Origin: Flectonema sp. DT1601
Lineage: Eukaryota > Euglenozoa > Diplonemea > Diplonemida > Diplonemidae
NCBI GenBank assembly: GCA_964019425.1
Contig: OZ025835.1
Location: 496,001-560,000, forward strand
Direction of reading: 5' to 3'
Length of the DNA: 64,000 bases
Each line of letters opens with the position of its first letter. Position 1 is the first letter of the stretch. This document shows positions 48,587 through 58,375 of this stretch, piece by piece. A program made the translations under genes and the position numbers. The notes beneath the pieces were generated by a model. The model was not told the DNA's origin, did not search any database, and was given only the letters and a program-made list of their open reading frames with translations.

Positions 48587-49519
48587 ATGCCAGTACGAAG
48601 GAATGTTGTATTCATAGACGAACCGCCTTCTAAATCAGCGTCACCGACGGTGGCTGTAGTGAAGAATAAAATAACTGCTGCGAGAGTCACAGCACCTCAA
48701 CCACCAAATCTTCAGGTTTATCCAGGAACCGTTCGACCAGAAAACATAACAAAAACTCTTTTGAAAGACTGCGATAAAATATTTGAACATAAGAAAAGCT
48801 ACTGGTGGAACTATGGAAGTCCCACGAGATGTCATTTTGAAGAATTTGCCTCAGAAATACTAAAACGGTATGCATCTGGACATGCGACTGCAAACAGTGG
48901 AGTCGAATGGTGGGTTCAGGTCCGAGGGAAAACAACTGAAGAGGGTCTTGGATTTCATTGGGACAGAGACGAAGAACTAGCTGTTGATAAATCAATAATA
49001 AAATGTCCACATATTGGAACCGTTACTTACATTACTGGATTGGGTGCTCCAACTGTAGTAGCTGATGTCTCACCTTTCAGTAGTGGTGTTCAGAAAGTTA
49101 AAAATTTGTATGTCAGCCATCCCGAGATAGGAAAACAAATCGCCTTTAAAGGAGATCTCCTCCATGGTTGTCCTCCTGAATTAATGAAGCCTCTTAAAGT
49201 TAACTATAAAAGATATACAATCCTTGCTAATGTCTGGTTGAATGGAAGTCCGACTAAAATATCACCTGTTTCGAATAGTCTTCTTAAAAGTCTAACTCAT
49301 CCGAATAATATTTTTTCTGATTCTAGTCCGGGGTATCTGGAAACTGTCACTCCAGGGAGCGGTTCAAACATCACGGGATTCGCTTTCGGAAGGGAACGCT
49401 TTGAGGAACACGAAGCCTGGATACCCATTCCTCCTAAGAAATCAAGTTTTAAGGCGGGTACTTTCCAAATGCGTTGTCCTGAACAATGCAAAATCATAAG
49501 AAAGAGAAAAGCAGTTTAG
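48587..49519 (+). CDS. 2-oxoglutarate/Fe(II) oxygenase-like protein, 310 aa
   Basis: A second, unrelated-looking double-stranded beta-helix oxygenase. H124 and D126 (GFHWDRDEELAV) form the HxD metal pair, H193 (FKGDLLHGC) is the distal ligand and R209 (YKRYTILANVWLNG) is the expected 2-oxoglutarate anchor. The strands GTVTYITGLGAPTVV and KQIAFKGDLLHG fit the fold. The first 45 residues are basic and Val/Ala-rich and may be a targeting or disordered segment; the last 20 are basic with two Cys (MRCPEQCKIIRKRKAV). It shares no obvious similarity with the oxygenase at 34872 beyond the triad. Substrate unknown. Confidence 0.8.
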   Translation: MPVRRNVVFIDEPPSKSASPTVAVVKNKITAARVTAPQPPNLQVYPGTVRPENITKTLLKDCDKIFEHKKSYWWNYGSPTRCHFEEFASEILKRYASGHATANSGVEWWVQVRGKTTEEGLGFHWDRDEELAVDKSIIKCPHIGTVTYITGLGAPTVVADVSPFSSGVQKVKNLYVSHPEIGKQIAFKGDLLHGCPPELMKPLKVNYKRYTILANVWLNGSPTKISPVSNSLLKSLTHPNNIFSDSSPGYLETVTPGSGSNITGFAFGRERFEEHEAWIPIPPKKSSFKAGTFQMRCPEQCKIIRKRKAV

Positions 49520-49576
49520 TACAAAATAATCATGTTGTTGTACACTAATCTAATCCATCATGTTAGTAGTGATAAC

Positions 49577-49747
49577 ATGAGCACATCCTATGATGAAAGG
49601 ATGGGGAAGCGCCTACCAAAAACGAGCACACTCTCAAAAACATTTTTCTTTTTCGCCTACGTGACGAGCTCTGTTCCGATGGTATTTATTTTTATTCATC
49701 AATTATACGATTTGATTATTTTACAACATTGTCTTTGTATTTATTGA
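49577..49747 (+). CDS. Possible small single-span membrane protein (56 aa)
   Basis: The frame encodes a basic N-terminus (MSTSYDERMGKRLPK) followed by a hydrophobic segment of about 28 residues. It could be a real small membrane protein like those of respiratory assembly factors, but no family is recognised and T-rich DNA readily encodes such segments. An acceptor-like TGTTAG lies 7-12 bases upstream. Listed for completeness only. Confidence 0.28.
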   Translation: MSTSYDERMGKRLPKTSTLSKTFFFFAYVTSSVPMVFIFIHQLYDLIILQHCLCIY

Positions 49748-49759
49748 TATATTTATGAA

Positions 49760-49825
49760 CGACTATTAATTATTTTAATCAAATCAGTAATCAACATGAA
49801 GGACGGAAGACTATCAACATTAGCG
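49760..49825 (+). repeat. Upstream copy of the ABCD gene 5' end (66 nt)
   Basis: Identical by eye over 66 of 66 bases to 50011-50076, including the ATCAG acceptor, the ATG and the first ten codons (MKDGRLSTLA). The upstream copy then runs into unrelated sequence and stops after 21 codons, so it cannot encode the transporter. Confidence 0.9.
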
Positions 49826-49883
49826 TATGCAGATAAGTTAGAAACATTAATTATAATGTAGAGCAAGTACGTCAATTACAGAG

Positions 49884-50006
49884 TGTTAGCCTGTATTAAC
49901 ATTTTTTTAGTCACTTGTGTCATGAGTTTTTTTAATTTTATTATTGAGCTCTGATACAATGCAGAGATTTTATGTTCGTATGAACCTAATCAAACAGTCT
50001 TTTCCC
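49884..50006 (+). repeat. Dispersed element B, copy 1
   Basis: A 123-nt segment starting TGTTAGCCTGTATTAACAT and ending CAAACAGTCTTTTCCC, alignable end to end with 63464-63560. Copy 1 carries an extra 22 nt flanked by a GAG repeat. It lies directly against the second copy of the ABCD 5' end. Confidence 0.85.
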
Positions 50007-50046
50007 TCGACGACTATTAATTATTTTAATCAAATCAGTAATCAAC

Positions 50047-53000
50047 ATGAAGGACGGAAGACTATCAACATTAGCGACAGTTGGCATCGCTGTTGCTATA
50101 CTATTCCTTATTAGAATCATCTCAAGAGAAGGGAAGAAGAAACAAGGTACCATCCGCACTAAAGAAGACAAAGAGTCATGGATGGAACAACATGGAAATC
50201 CCGTAATGAGAATACTTAAACTACTTCTAAGATCTAGTTTAGCAGGTGAAGGTGGACTACCTGTTTTAATCATCATGTCTTGCATGTGTTTTGTTAGAAT
50301 TGGTTTAATGAAGTTAAACGGAATACTATATAAAAAACTCGTACGATCAGACATTATGGCGGGTAAACAAAGTGATTTTTGGAAATTATTCGCTCAAATG
50401 ATTGCTGTTTCTGGTTTAACGACGATCGATGATCAAGTTTTTAAATATTTTGGTAAACACTTGGGACTCGCTTGGAGACAGACACTGACTAATAGAATCC
50501 ACTCAAAATATTTCAAAAACAAGACTTACTACAATGCTACAAGCTCAATAACTGACCTCGAAGATGTCCTCAGCAACGACACTAAAGAGCTTCCGATGAG
50601 ACTGGCTCAGATCGTAGCAGAGACACTCCACAGTGTGAGTTCAGGAATGTTCTTTGTTAGACAGGTATACGCTGAAGCTGGTTTAGGCAGTGCTATGGCT
50701 CCATACACATATCTCGTTGGTTGTTTTTACATCAGTTCCGTATTAGCTCCTGTCAAGTGGTCTAAAATTCAAAAAACCCTTCTTCAAAAAGCATCCCTCG
50801 TTAAGAAGGCTGCTCAACACGTTAGTGAAGACTGCGAATCGATTGCAGCACAAAGAGGAGAACACTATGAGAGAAGCATCTTTGACGACAGAATGAGTAA
50901 TTGGATCTCAGCAGAGAGAAGAGCCAGCAGTCAAGTTATCCTCTCTGGGTTATTAACTCAGTGTAGTTTTAAGTGGTTGATTAGAACTTTCGTAGGAACT
51001 ATTGTTGTAATGCCATACGCTGATTCCAACCCCGCGACTCAGGCAGAAGTTGAAAAACTTCGAGGAGACGTTGGCAATCACTTCATCTTAATGAAGGAAG
51101 TTCTTATCTCAGCAGGTAATATGACTAAAATCTTACATCAGATTAATTTAATTAAAGGAAACGCTGCCAGAGTTAACTACCTACTACTTCAGCTTGATGA
51201 TCTTGGTGCACCTCCTCCAACAAATGTTAAATATTCAGAAGATAGGATCGCCTTTGATAATGTCTGTGTTCAAACACCAGGTAATAATAAACTGACGTTG
51301 GTAAAGAATTTATCATTTTCAGTTGAAGGTAAGGGGTCGTTACTCATCACTGGTCACAATGGAGCAGGAAAATCATCGATATTTAGGTGTTTAGCTGGGT
51401 TGTGGGGAATCCCAGATGATGGTGAGATTACGAAGCCAGAGTCAGGGATGTTTTATTTGCCTCAGAAACCGTATTCTGTCGCTGGAAGTGTTGCTCAGAG
51501 AATATTATATCCAGGTAGTCTACCTAGTAATTGTGTTCGTGATAATGAGTTGATTGGAAGGATTGAAGAATGTCTTCGGTTAACTGGATTACGAAACCTC
51601 TTCACCAACACATCAATATTCGATCCAATCTCAGGATTATCTCTCGGAGAAGAACAGCGACTAGCCATCGCTAGACTACTATTCCATCGACCAAGATTTG
51701 TTATCCTTGATGAATGTACTTCTGCTGTATCACACGCAATGGAAAGACAACTTTACATTCTATGTAAGGAATACGGTATTGGATACATAACAATCTCTCA
51801 TAGACCTGTATTACAAGAATATCACAGTCAATTTCTTCAAATTGGTATTGGGGAATTCGGATACACACTAACAGATCTTCCAGCAACCAAACCTCTTAAG
51901 AGATCGTTAAAAGACATTGATAACAATTCAAGTCCACGCTCTTTAGCAGTAGCTCGTTCAGGATGTTGTGGACCTGTTCATGGACATGGAAAGTCTCAGT
52001 TCGCGGTACTTGTCAAACTAATTAAGAAAAGTTGGCCGACTCACGGAAGTGTTAAGTTAATTGTTTTGTTATTGTCCATTATCGGACAGGCTTACGCTCA
52101 GGACGCCCACAGCAGAATATTTGGAAACTTAGTCGGCAGAGTTTTCTCAACATCTGCCCCTGGCAGCACTAAAAAGAATGCATTGACAGCCCTTCTACTT
52201 AAGGGCGCTGCTGCTGCTTGTTGTGGTACTGTTTTAGAACAAATCATGGAATACACAAAACGTGATTGGGAAACATCAAGTAAAGAAAACTTAATAAAGA
52301 GTTTCGCAAAAGACATTCTCATTCCAGACAACTGTTTCGCTCTTAAGAACGCAATCTCTGATCCAGGACAGAGAATGACGACAGATGCTATTCACTTCTG
52401 TGAGACTTTAGCTGATTTTATTCCGAATGTGTTACAGCCTGTGGTGTCAATATTATTTGCTGCAAGAGGACTATCAAGGTATATGTCTAATAGAAGTGCG
52501 TCATTCGCTATTGGATACGTTCTGTGTGGGTTTGGAGTAGTGCGTGCTGCTCTTCCTATCACAAGGATGGCTGTGGCAAGAGAGAGAACCGAAGACTCTA
52601 ACTTTACTCAACTTCATCAGGGGATCTCAAGACACGCGGAAGCGATTTCATTTATGAACGGAGAGACGTATGAAGAAGGATTAGTTGAGTCTCAACTTCA
52701 GAATATTTTATCTGCTGTGAGATCTCAGTTAGTAACTTCACTTTGGTTTGGAATTCTAAATGGTCTCATTGTTCGTGATGGTCCAACAGTTTTAAACTGG
52801 ATTATCAGACATGATTTCAACGCTGGTCTTACCAACCCAGACTACAAGACACTCGCAAGAGGTCATGTATACGCTCAAGAAGCTGTTGTTGTTTTATTTA
52901 ATTCTGTTGGAACACTAATGGAATCACCAATTGGTCATCTAACGGGTCATGCAATGAGACTTGATGAGCTTCAGACTGAGATAGAGAGGCTTCAGAGTAT

Positions 53001-53691
53001 TCCAGCACCTCAATCACATGAGAGTCAAAGTTCTACTGTAAAGATGGTTAATGCTAGTGTCATTACACCAAAGTCTGTGGCTTCTCCGAAATCAAAGACT
53101 TTAGTCAGCAATATAAATGTTGATGTTGGGTTTGATACTCCATTAATGGTAACTGGTCCTAATGGATGTGGTAAGACTGGATTTTTTAGAGTTTTAGCAG
53201 GTCTTTGGAACCCTGGTGAGGGTGCAATCGTCAAACGTCCGGCAGATTTATTTTTAGTACCTCAGAAGTTGTTTTTGGTTTCGGGTACATTGGCTGATCA
53301 AATTACATACCCTCAGCACATTAAACGATTGAGTAACGCTCAGAAGACAGAGCTTCGTTCCATTTTGGAGAATGTTGGTCTCGCATACCTCTCAAAAAGA
53401 GAGTCATGGGACACTATTAAACCCTGGTCAAATATGTTATCGTTGGGTGAGCAACAACGTCTTGGAATGGCTAGGCTGTTTTATAACAAACCATCTTTTG
53501 CTGTTTTAGACGAGTGTACGAGTGCTATATCCATTGAAGCTGAGGAAGGGTTATATCGTCATGCGAGACTGTTGGGAATTACTTGTATCACTATTAGTCA
53601 GAGACTAGCTTTAAGTGAATTTCACACTCAGGAATTGGCTTTATCATACACTGATGAGTGGAAGCTTAAAAAAGTAAAAGGATTGGAGTAG
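50047..53691 (+). CDS. Full-size peroxisomal/glycosomal ABC transporter (ABCD family, two halves fused)
   Basis: A 1214-residue protein with two ABCD-type halves, expected in the glycosomal membrane, importing fatty acyl-CoAs or related acids. TMD1 covers about 20-350 with the ABCD loop SEDCESIAAQRGEHYE. NBD1 has Walker A GHNGAGKSS (from 436), signature LSLGEEQR, Walker B FVILDE and switch SHR. TMD2 covers about 650-960 with the matching loop SRHAEAISFMNGETYE. NBD2 has Walker A GPNGCGKTG (from 1037), LSLGEQQR, FAVLDE, but SQR in place of the switch SHR. Full-size ABCD proteins are known from plants (PXA1/CTS); trypanosomatid GAT proteins are half-size. The start follows an ATCAG acceptor by 8 bases. 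Confidence 0.94.
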   Translation: MKDGRLSTLATVGIAVAILFLIRIISREGKKKQGTIRTKEDKESWMEQHGNPVMRILKLLLRSSLAGEGGLPVLIIMSCMCFVRIGLMKLNGILYKKLVRSDIMAGKQSDFWKLFAQMIAVSGLTTIDDQVFKYFGKHLGLAWRQTLTNRIHSKYFKNKTYYNATSSITDLEDVLSNDTKELPMRLAQIVAETLHSVSSGMFFVRQVYAEAGLGSAMAPYTYLVGCFYISSVLAPVKWSKIQKTLLQKASLVKKAAQHVSEDCESIAAQRGEHYERSIFDDRMSNWISAERRASSQVILSGLLTQCSFKWLIRTFVGTIVVMPYADSNPATQAEVEKLRGDVGNHFILMKEVLISAGNMTKILHQINLIKGNAARVNYLLLQLDDLGAPPPTNVKYSEDRIAFDNVCVQTPGNNKLTLVKNLSFSVEGKGSLLITGHNGAGKSSIFRCLAGLWGIPDDGEITKPESGMFYLPQKPYSVAGSVAQRILYPGSLPSNCVRDNELIGRIEECLRLTGLRNLFTNTSIFDPISGLSLGEEQRLAIARLLFHRPRFVILDECTSAVSHAMERQLYILCKEYGIGYITISHRPVLQEYHSQFLQIGIGEFGYTLTDLPATKPLKRSLKDIDNNSSPRSLAVARSGCCGPVHGHGKSQFAVLVKLIKKSWPTHGSVKLIVLLLSIIGQAYAQDAHSRIFGNLVGRVFSTSAPGSTKKNALTALLLKGAAAACCGTVLEQIMEYTKRDWETSSKENLIKSFAKDILIPDNCFALKNAISDPGQRMTTDAIHFCETLADFIPNVLQPVVSILFAARGLSRYMSNRSASFAIGYVLCGFGVVRAALPITRMAVARERTEDSNFTQLHQGISRHAEAISFMNGETYEEGLVESQLQNILSAVRSQLVTSLWFGILNGLIVRDGPTVLNWIIRHDFNAGLTNPDYKTLARGHVYAQEAVVVLFNSVGTLMESPIGHLTGHAMRLDELQTEIERLQSIPAPQSHESQSSTVKMVNASVITPKSVASPKSKTLVSNINVDVGFDTPLMVTGPNGCGKTGFFRVLAGLWNPGEGAIVKRPADLFLVPQKLFLVSGTLADQITYPQHIKRLSNAQKTELRSILENVGLAYLSKRESWDTIKPWSNMLSLGEQQRLGMARLFYNKPSFAVLDECTSAISIEAEEGLYRHARLLGITCITISQRLALSEFHTQELALSYTDEWKLKKVKGLE

Positions 53692-54797
53692 AACTATTTA
53701 AGAAGTGTCATTTTGTTGTACAATAAGAAATTGTCCATTCACTTGGAAAGGAAGATCGATGAGAAAAGAGTGTTTTCGCATCCCTTCGGACCCCCATAGT
53801 TCCGTATGCCTATGGTTGGCTTATGACTCCCCTTTTTTTAAAAAACAAAAAAAACAAAATAAATGAGTTTTTTTTTGAATGCCTAAACCCATGAAAATAA
53901 CTACACCGTTATCTGCATGTGTTTTCAGAGCCAATTCGTTTTTTTTTTTTTTTTTTTTTTAAACTGCTCTTCATAAGACTGATGGATGCAAGGAAGCTAT
54001 CAAGGTGATGACAGCTTCTTTGTTTGCTTATCACTGAAAGGTGTGTTAGCAACTTTTGACACGTATTTCTTATCGTTTTGAATTCCCACAGTTTCCGAAA
54101 CAATAATTTTTTGTATTCCCATCGTCACAGTCTCTCTCGTTCCATCCGCTGCACCTGCCAGACAGGGGTTTCATTTTTTTTTCTTTTTTTTCTTCTTTTC
54201 TTTCTGAATCCGAAAAAAAGTTACTTCTCATTTTTTTTCTCCCTCAAATTTTCAAACAACGGAACACCGTATCAAAATAAGAAAGATTTAATTACTATAG
54301 GTCCTACTAGGTTAGGAGGAAAAAAAAAAAAAAAAAAAAAAAAAGCGACTTTCCATTGGTCAGAGAAAGGCCAAGGTGGTAAAAAGATATACCAGAGACT
54401 CTATTGTTATGGTAGTTTTAATTATTGTATTAAATGCTCACCAGCTTTAGTAAATTATTAAAAAACTTGCAGTTCGATGAGGGGGGATCGCCTCATTTCT
54501 CTTCCCCCTTTCCCCCTTTAGTGCATCTTTTTTTTGCGTGGTTTTCGCTATTCTCGTTTATTTTCCTTCATCTCATATTGCTTTTATCAAAAAAAAAAAA
54601 AAAAAAAAAAAAAAACAGAGATCATTCACACGGCGTGCTTCTCTTTCGATGTGATAACTTGTGAACAATCACGTGTATTATTTTCTTCTTTCTTCAGATA
54701 GTTTACCGACAAAATGAAAATTTTTCTTCTACTGATTCGGAAATTGTTATAATTATATTATCTCTACAGGAGGAGGAGGGGGAGGTTTGACAAGAAG
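53692..54797. other. 1.1-kb intergenic gap
   Basis: No gene supported. The gap has T-tracts at 53939-53960 and 54173-54200, A-tracts at 54320-54344 and 54590-54615 and a strong CTCTACAG acceptor (AG at 54768-54769). Frames in this gap are homopolymer translations. Confidence 0.6.
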
Positions 54798-57700
54798 ATG
54801 CCGTCTCCCACAAATTCGTCTCAACAAAACTCATCTCCAGGGAACACATCATCGGGAGGTGAAGGAGATATACCAAATTTCCCTCTTATAAATCCATTGA
54901 GAGAGTTGCAAGACAAATGGACGTCTGAGATGCTATACGAGCCAATGGAAATTTTCGACCTCGAAACTGCCGAAGAAAAGATCGTACTGGACCGTATGAA
55001 TGTCGAAGACGTTGAAAAACTCTCAAAAGAATTAGCAGCAAACCGAATAAAAGAAAATTTAAAATGGAGAGAAAACCACGACACTAAAGTAACCAACGTT
55101 GGTCTCTATCAGAAACAGAGTATCAAACAAGTTAGAATAAAGAATAACACCAACATGAGCAGTGAAAAGTTGAGGTATTCGGAGGCTAAAAAAAGGAAGA
55201 CGGTGACGAGGAACAACATCGAATCTTACTTTCAACAATCCAGTGCGAGGTTGAAAACTTTCGTGAAAATGAGAAAATCTCAAATTTTAAACAAATACGG
55301 TGAGATGACCACGACTACTACACAGCAATACGAACTTGATAAAGTTGACTGGGATAACATAGCACAGCAAGTAGAAGTTCACATAACTGCAATCAGAGGT
55401 CTAAAAGACAAAGTAAAACCCTCACAATATGCCGTAGTTATATCAAAATATTCCCAACTTGGTGGAGAACTATTCCGTTGGTCATTAAGTAACCCACCAT
55501 GTCCACTTCATGAAATAGAACCCTCACCCAGCTGTGAGGTTTGTCAAGGCTGGGTTGGTTGTACAACTCCTGCTACTCATGGAGGAACTTACTCTGATGT
55601 CGATTTGTCATTAGACACATCCGTGTTTACTTTCTTCCCTCCAAAGAGAGAGATTAAACCTTATGCAACTCTCATTTTCGAACTCGTCAGGATCCCCACA
55701 CCCGGAGAGGCGGAACTCCCCGAAACAGTCGGTTGGGGTGCCTTTCCCGTAATAAACGGAAAATTCTCCGTTGTTAAAGGAAAGTTCAAAACACCACTTC
55801 TAAGAGGGTCACTTGATATTAATATTCAACATTATACGAAGATGAATGAAATCCTTATGGGAGACATGGAGAGTTGGTTAGCAAACCTTTACTTTGAAGT
55901 TGTTCCTCATCCTAGAGAATGTGAAGACATTGGTGAATTCGATATTGAAGCAACCATGAATGCTAAAAGACTCGGTATCTCTGGACCAGAGTACCCTGAT
56001 CCTCGTCAAATGACCTGGACTGTTAATCATGAAAGAAAAGGCGCTTCAAAAGAAGATCTGTTGGAGCTCTTACAGGAAGAAGGTGAAGAAAGTGATATTC
56101 CCATTCATGTCCCAGCACCTGCGTATACTCGTCGTATGTCAAGAAAGAAATCAAGTCGTCATGTAGGAGGAGGGGCAGGAGGAGGAGAAGCGTTGTCACC
56201 GAAAAATTTTGGACCTCCAGAACAGTCACTACAACTTAAAGATATCCCACAATCTCTTGGAGGTGATAAGGGGATGAAAAAAGCTTCTATTTTCGACATT
56301 TTCAAAAAAGGTCCCACCAGACGCAAAAGCAGTACTGGAGGTGTAAAATCACTTGGGAGGTCACTCGCATCACTTCGTTATATGGGTGCTAAGGAAGACC
56401 CAAGTGAGACAGGTTCACAAAGGACCAGTCAAAGGAATAGTGTCAGCAGTAATGATGCAGCTGTTCAAAAAGCTACTTCAATGCGTAAGGAAGCATCTGT
56501 AAGATTCAATACAGAACAACCAGCAAGGAAGGAATCATTTTCACCAGCTTGGTCGTTTGTATTTAAGAAACCTGAATCATCTGCTAACATGGCTGGTTTT
56601 GGATCGATGTTTTGTGGTGGAGCACCGCCAGGAAGTTTCGGTGTGAGAAGCACCTCCGTTGATGCTGAAGAAGATGAGAAGGTTAAACTATTAGCTCAAA
56701 AGAGACATGATACTATGATGAAAGCAGGTAAAAACATTGAATACGATTCCGACAGCGGTACTGATGATACCGACAGTAATGATGACAGTAGTGCTAATGA
56801 TTCTGACAATGAAATGATTGCTAAGATGGATATCGCTGATAAAGAAGAAGGTGAACTTCTCTTCGATCTCGTAGACGAAGACGGAGATGGTGTTCTTACA
56901 ATCACAGAACTGTCGCACTACCTTGATAAGTTTCCTGAAATAAAAACTCGTCTTGGAGTAGAAGATTTGGATGCTTTCTTCTTCAGACTCGACACCAATC
57001 ACGATGGTCTTGTTGATAGAGCTGAATTCTCACAGTTGTGGGCGGCACTCGCTTCTGGTGTCGTTAATATGTTTGCGTATCAAAATGACGCACCTGCTGT
57101 AGGAACATTAAATAATACCGCGTTGTCAAGAGTTGGTTCTCGAATGATTGGCTCTTCTAAGACTCCTCGTAGATCATTACGTGGATCTCGTGGATTGGAT
57201 GACCAAGATTCGTTATTTTCTAAACTACGGAAAGCTGCCGGTAATAAGAAATCTCGCAGACGTGTTCTTGTTGAAAGAGGTGAACGATGGACTCTGTACA
57301 CGGCAGAAGCGAATGACACATCCTACTTATCGGGTGATTCCTTCTCATGGTCACTACAACTTACCTACTGTTGGAGAGGAATTATTGATGAGTTGTCACT
57401 CTCATTCTCAACAATTATTGTATTCATCTTATGTCTATACAGTCAACTGTTCTTACATGGACTTGGTAAGTATGCTGTGGTGTTAATGCTCGGTATTCCA
57501 ACGGCCTCAATCGATCCAAAGCCGACCGGATTACTTGTAACATACGATGGTAATCATACTTATGCCTTTCAAGAATTGTGTATATTAATATGTTCCATGT
57601 TATCAACTGTTTTTATAATTGCCTTGGTAGTGTTGATCAGTTTGGTTATAAAAGTGCTAACGAATTCATTGCCTGATCAAATTTCAAAGTTTGTATACTG

Positions 57701-58367
57701 CCTATCGATATCTTGGTACGTGTATCCACTAATTCATCTCTTTATAAGTCTTTTTGGTGAGTTAGAGAGCAGGCATAGTGATGTGTTAAGGATAATTGAT
57801 TTTTATGATTACAATAAGTATGAACCATTCTTTGGTTTGGGAACGTTTCTTACGTTATATTTCAACGTTGGAGCATTACTCGCGGTAATTAACTATTTGT
57901 ACACGATGCGGATTCATTTGAATGGAATCTTACAAGATTGTTTTTGGAGGATTAATCTTGCAAATGATCGAACGTTTTTCATACCAATAGACATGGAGGT
58001 TTCAATGAGGGAACTAACCTACACCTGCATGAAGGCTGAACGATGGAGAGGAAAGAATGGTGAGCGTCGAAAAGCCTGCGTGTCTAACCTAATAACAACT
58101 GACGATAACGATGACTCGTATTTATGTAAACAGGTTCACGTTGAGATTTTTACTTTAGAACCATTTATTAAACTACCAACTGGAGACAAAATGCAACCTC
58201 GCAAGATGTATCGTGAGTTTTACGTAATGTCTGACGGAGCAGTTATTGAAATGCGTAAGAATCGTCTTCCAATCGCTGTACCAATTGCTACAGAAAAAGT
58301 TACAAAGAGCGACATTCGGTACATAAAACAGGTTGAAGAAAGAAGGAAATCAAAGAATTTAAAATAA
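54798..58367 (+). CDS. EF-hand multi-pass membrane protein, 1189 aa
   Basis: The first 220 residues are charged and helical. Residues about 275-380 form a beta-rich, C2-like segment (TLIFELVRIPTPGEAELPE, VGWGAFPVINGKFSVVKGKF, LLRGSLDINI). Residues 440-650 are basic and Ser-rich, with many phosphorylation-type sites. Two EF-hands follow: DEDGDGVLTITE near 692 and DTNHDGLVDRAE near 732, each with a full set of calcium ligands. Four or five membrane segments lie between about 865 and 1040, with an N-glycosylation site (NHT) in a loop, then a cytosolic basic tail ending KSKNLK. The combination of cytosolic calcium sensing and a membrane bundle suggests a calcium-regulated channel or flagellar membrane protein. 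I do not recognise a named family. Confidence 0.85.
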   Translation: MPSPTNSSQQNSSPGNTSSGGEGDIPNFPLINPLRELQDKWTSEMLYEPMEIFDLETAEEKIVLDRMNVEDVEKLSKELAANRIKENLKWRENHDTKVTNVGLYQKQSIKQVRIKNNTNMSSEKLRYSEAKKRKTVTRNNIESYFQQSSARLKTFVKMRKSQILNKYGEMTTTTTQQYELDKVDWDNIAQQVEVHITAIRGLKDKVKPSQYAVVISKYSQLGGELFRWSLSNPPCPLHEIEPSPSCEVCQGWVGCTTPATHGGTYSDVDLSLDTSVFTFFPPKREIKPYATLIFELVRIPTPGEAELPETVGWGAFPVINGKFSVVKGKFKTPLLRGSLDINIQHYTKMNEILMGDMESWLANLYFEVVPHPRECEDIGEFDIEATMNAKRLGISGPEYPDPRQMTWTVNHERKGASKEDLLELLQEEGEESDIPIHVPAPAYTRRMSRKKSSRHVGGGAGGGEALSPKNFGPPEQSLQLKDIPQSLGGDKGMKKASIFDIFKKGPTRRKSSTGGVKSLGRSLASLRYMGAKEDPSETGSQRTSQRNSVSSNDAAVQKATSMRKEASVRFNTEQPARKESFSPAWSFVFKKPESSANMAGFGSMFCGGAPPGSFGVRSTSVDAEEDEKVKLLAQKRHDTMMKAGKNIEYDSDSGTDDTDSNDDSSANDSDNEMIAKMDIADKEEGELLFDLVDEDGDGVLTITELSHYLDKFPEIKTRLGVEDLDAFFFRLDTNHDGLVDRAEFSQLWAALASGVVNMFAYQNDAPAVGTLNNTALSRVGSRMIGSSKTPRRSLRGSRGLDDQDSLFSKLRKAAGNKKSRRRVLVERGERWTLYTAEANDTSYLSGDSFSWSLQLTYCWRGIIDELSLSFSTIIVFILCLYSQLFLHGLGKYAVVLMLGIPTASIDPKPTGLLVTYDGNHTYAFQELCILICSMLSTVFIIALVVLISLVIKVLTNSLPDQISKFVYCLSISWYVYPLIHLFISLFGELESRHSDVLRIIDFYDYNKYEPFFGLGTFLTLYFNVGALLAVINYLYTMRIHLNGILQDCFWRINLANDRTFFIPIDMEVSMRELTYTCMKAERWRGKNGERRKACVSNLITTDDNDDSYLCKQVHVEIFTLEPFIKLPTGDKMQPRKMYREFYVMSDGAVIEMRKNRLPIAVPIATEKVTKSDIRYIKQVEERRKSKNLK

Positions 58368-58375
58368 TTATTTAT

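Larger units (their letters stand above)
49520..50046. other. Gap with duplicated 5' end and element B
   Basis: Holds a possible small membrane ORF (49577-49747), a perfect 66-nt copy of the ABCD gene's 5' end (49760-49825), a 58-nt spacer and element B copy 1 (49884-50006). Confidence 0.7.

Noticed and set aside
49797-49862. 21-codon frame starting like the ABCD transporter
   Set aside because: It is the duplicated gene head running into unrelated sequence and a stop. Treating it as a first exon does not work, since joining it to the real gene at the available AG sites breaks frame.
54078-54664. 127- and 76-codon + frames upstream of the EF-hand gene
   Set aside because: Low-complexity Phe/Lys/Ser from T- and A-tracts; no signal of a real protein.
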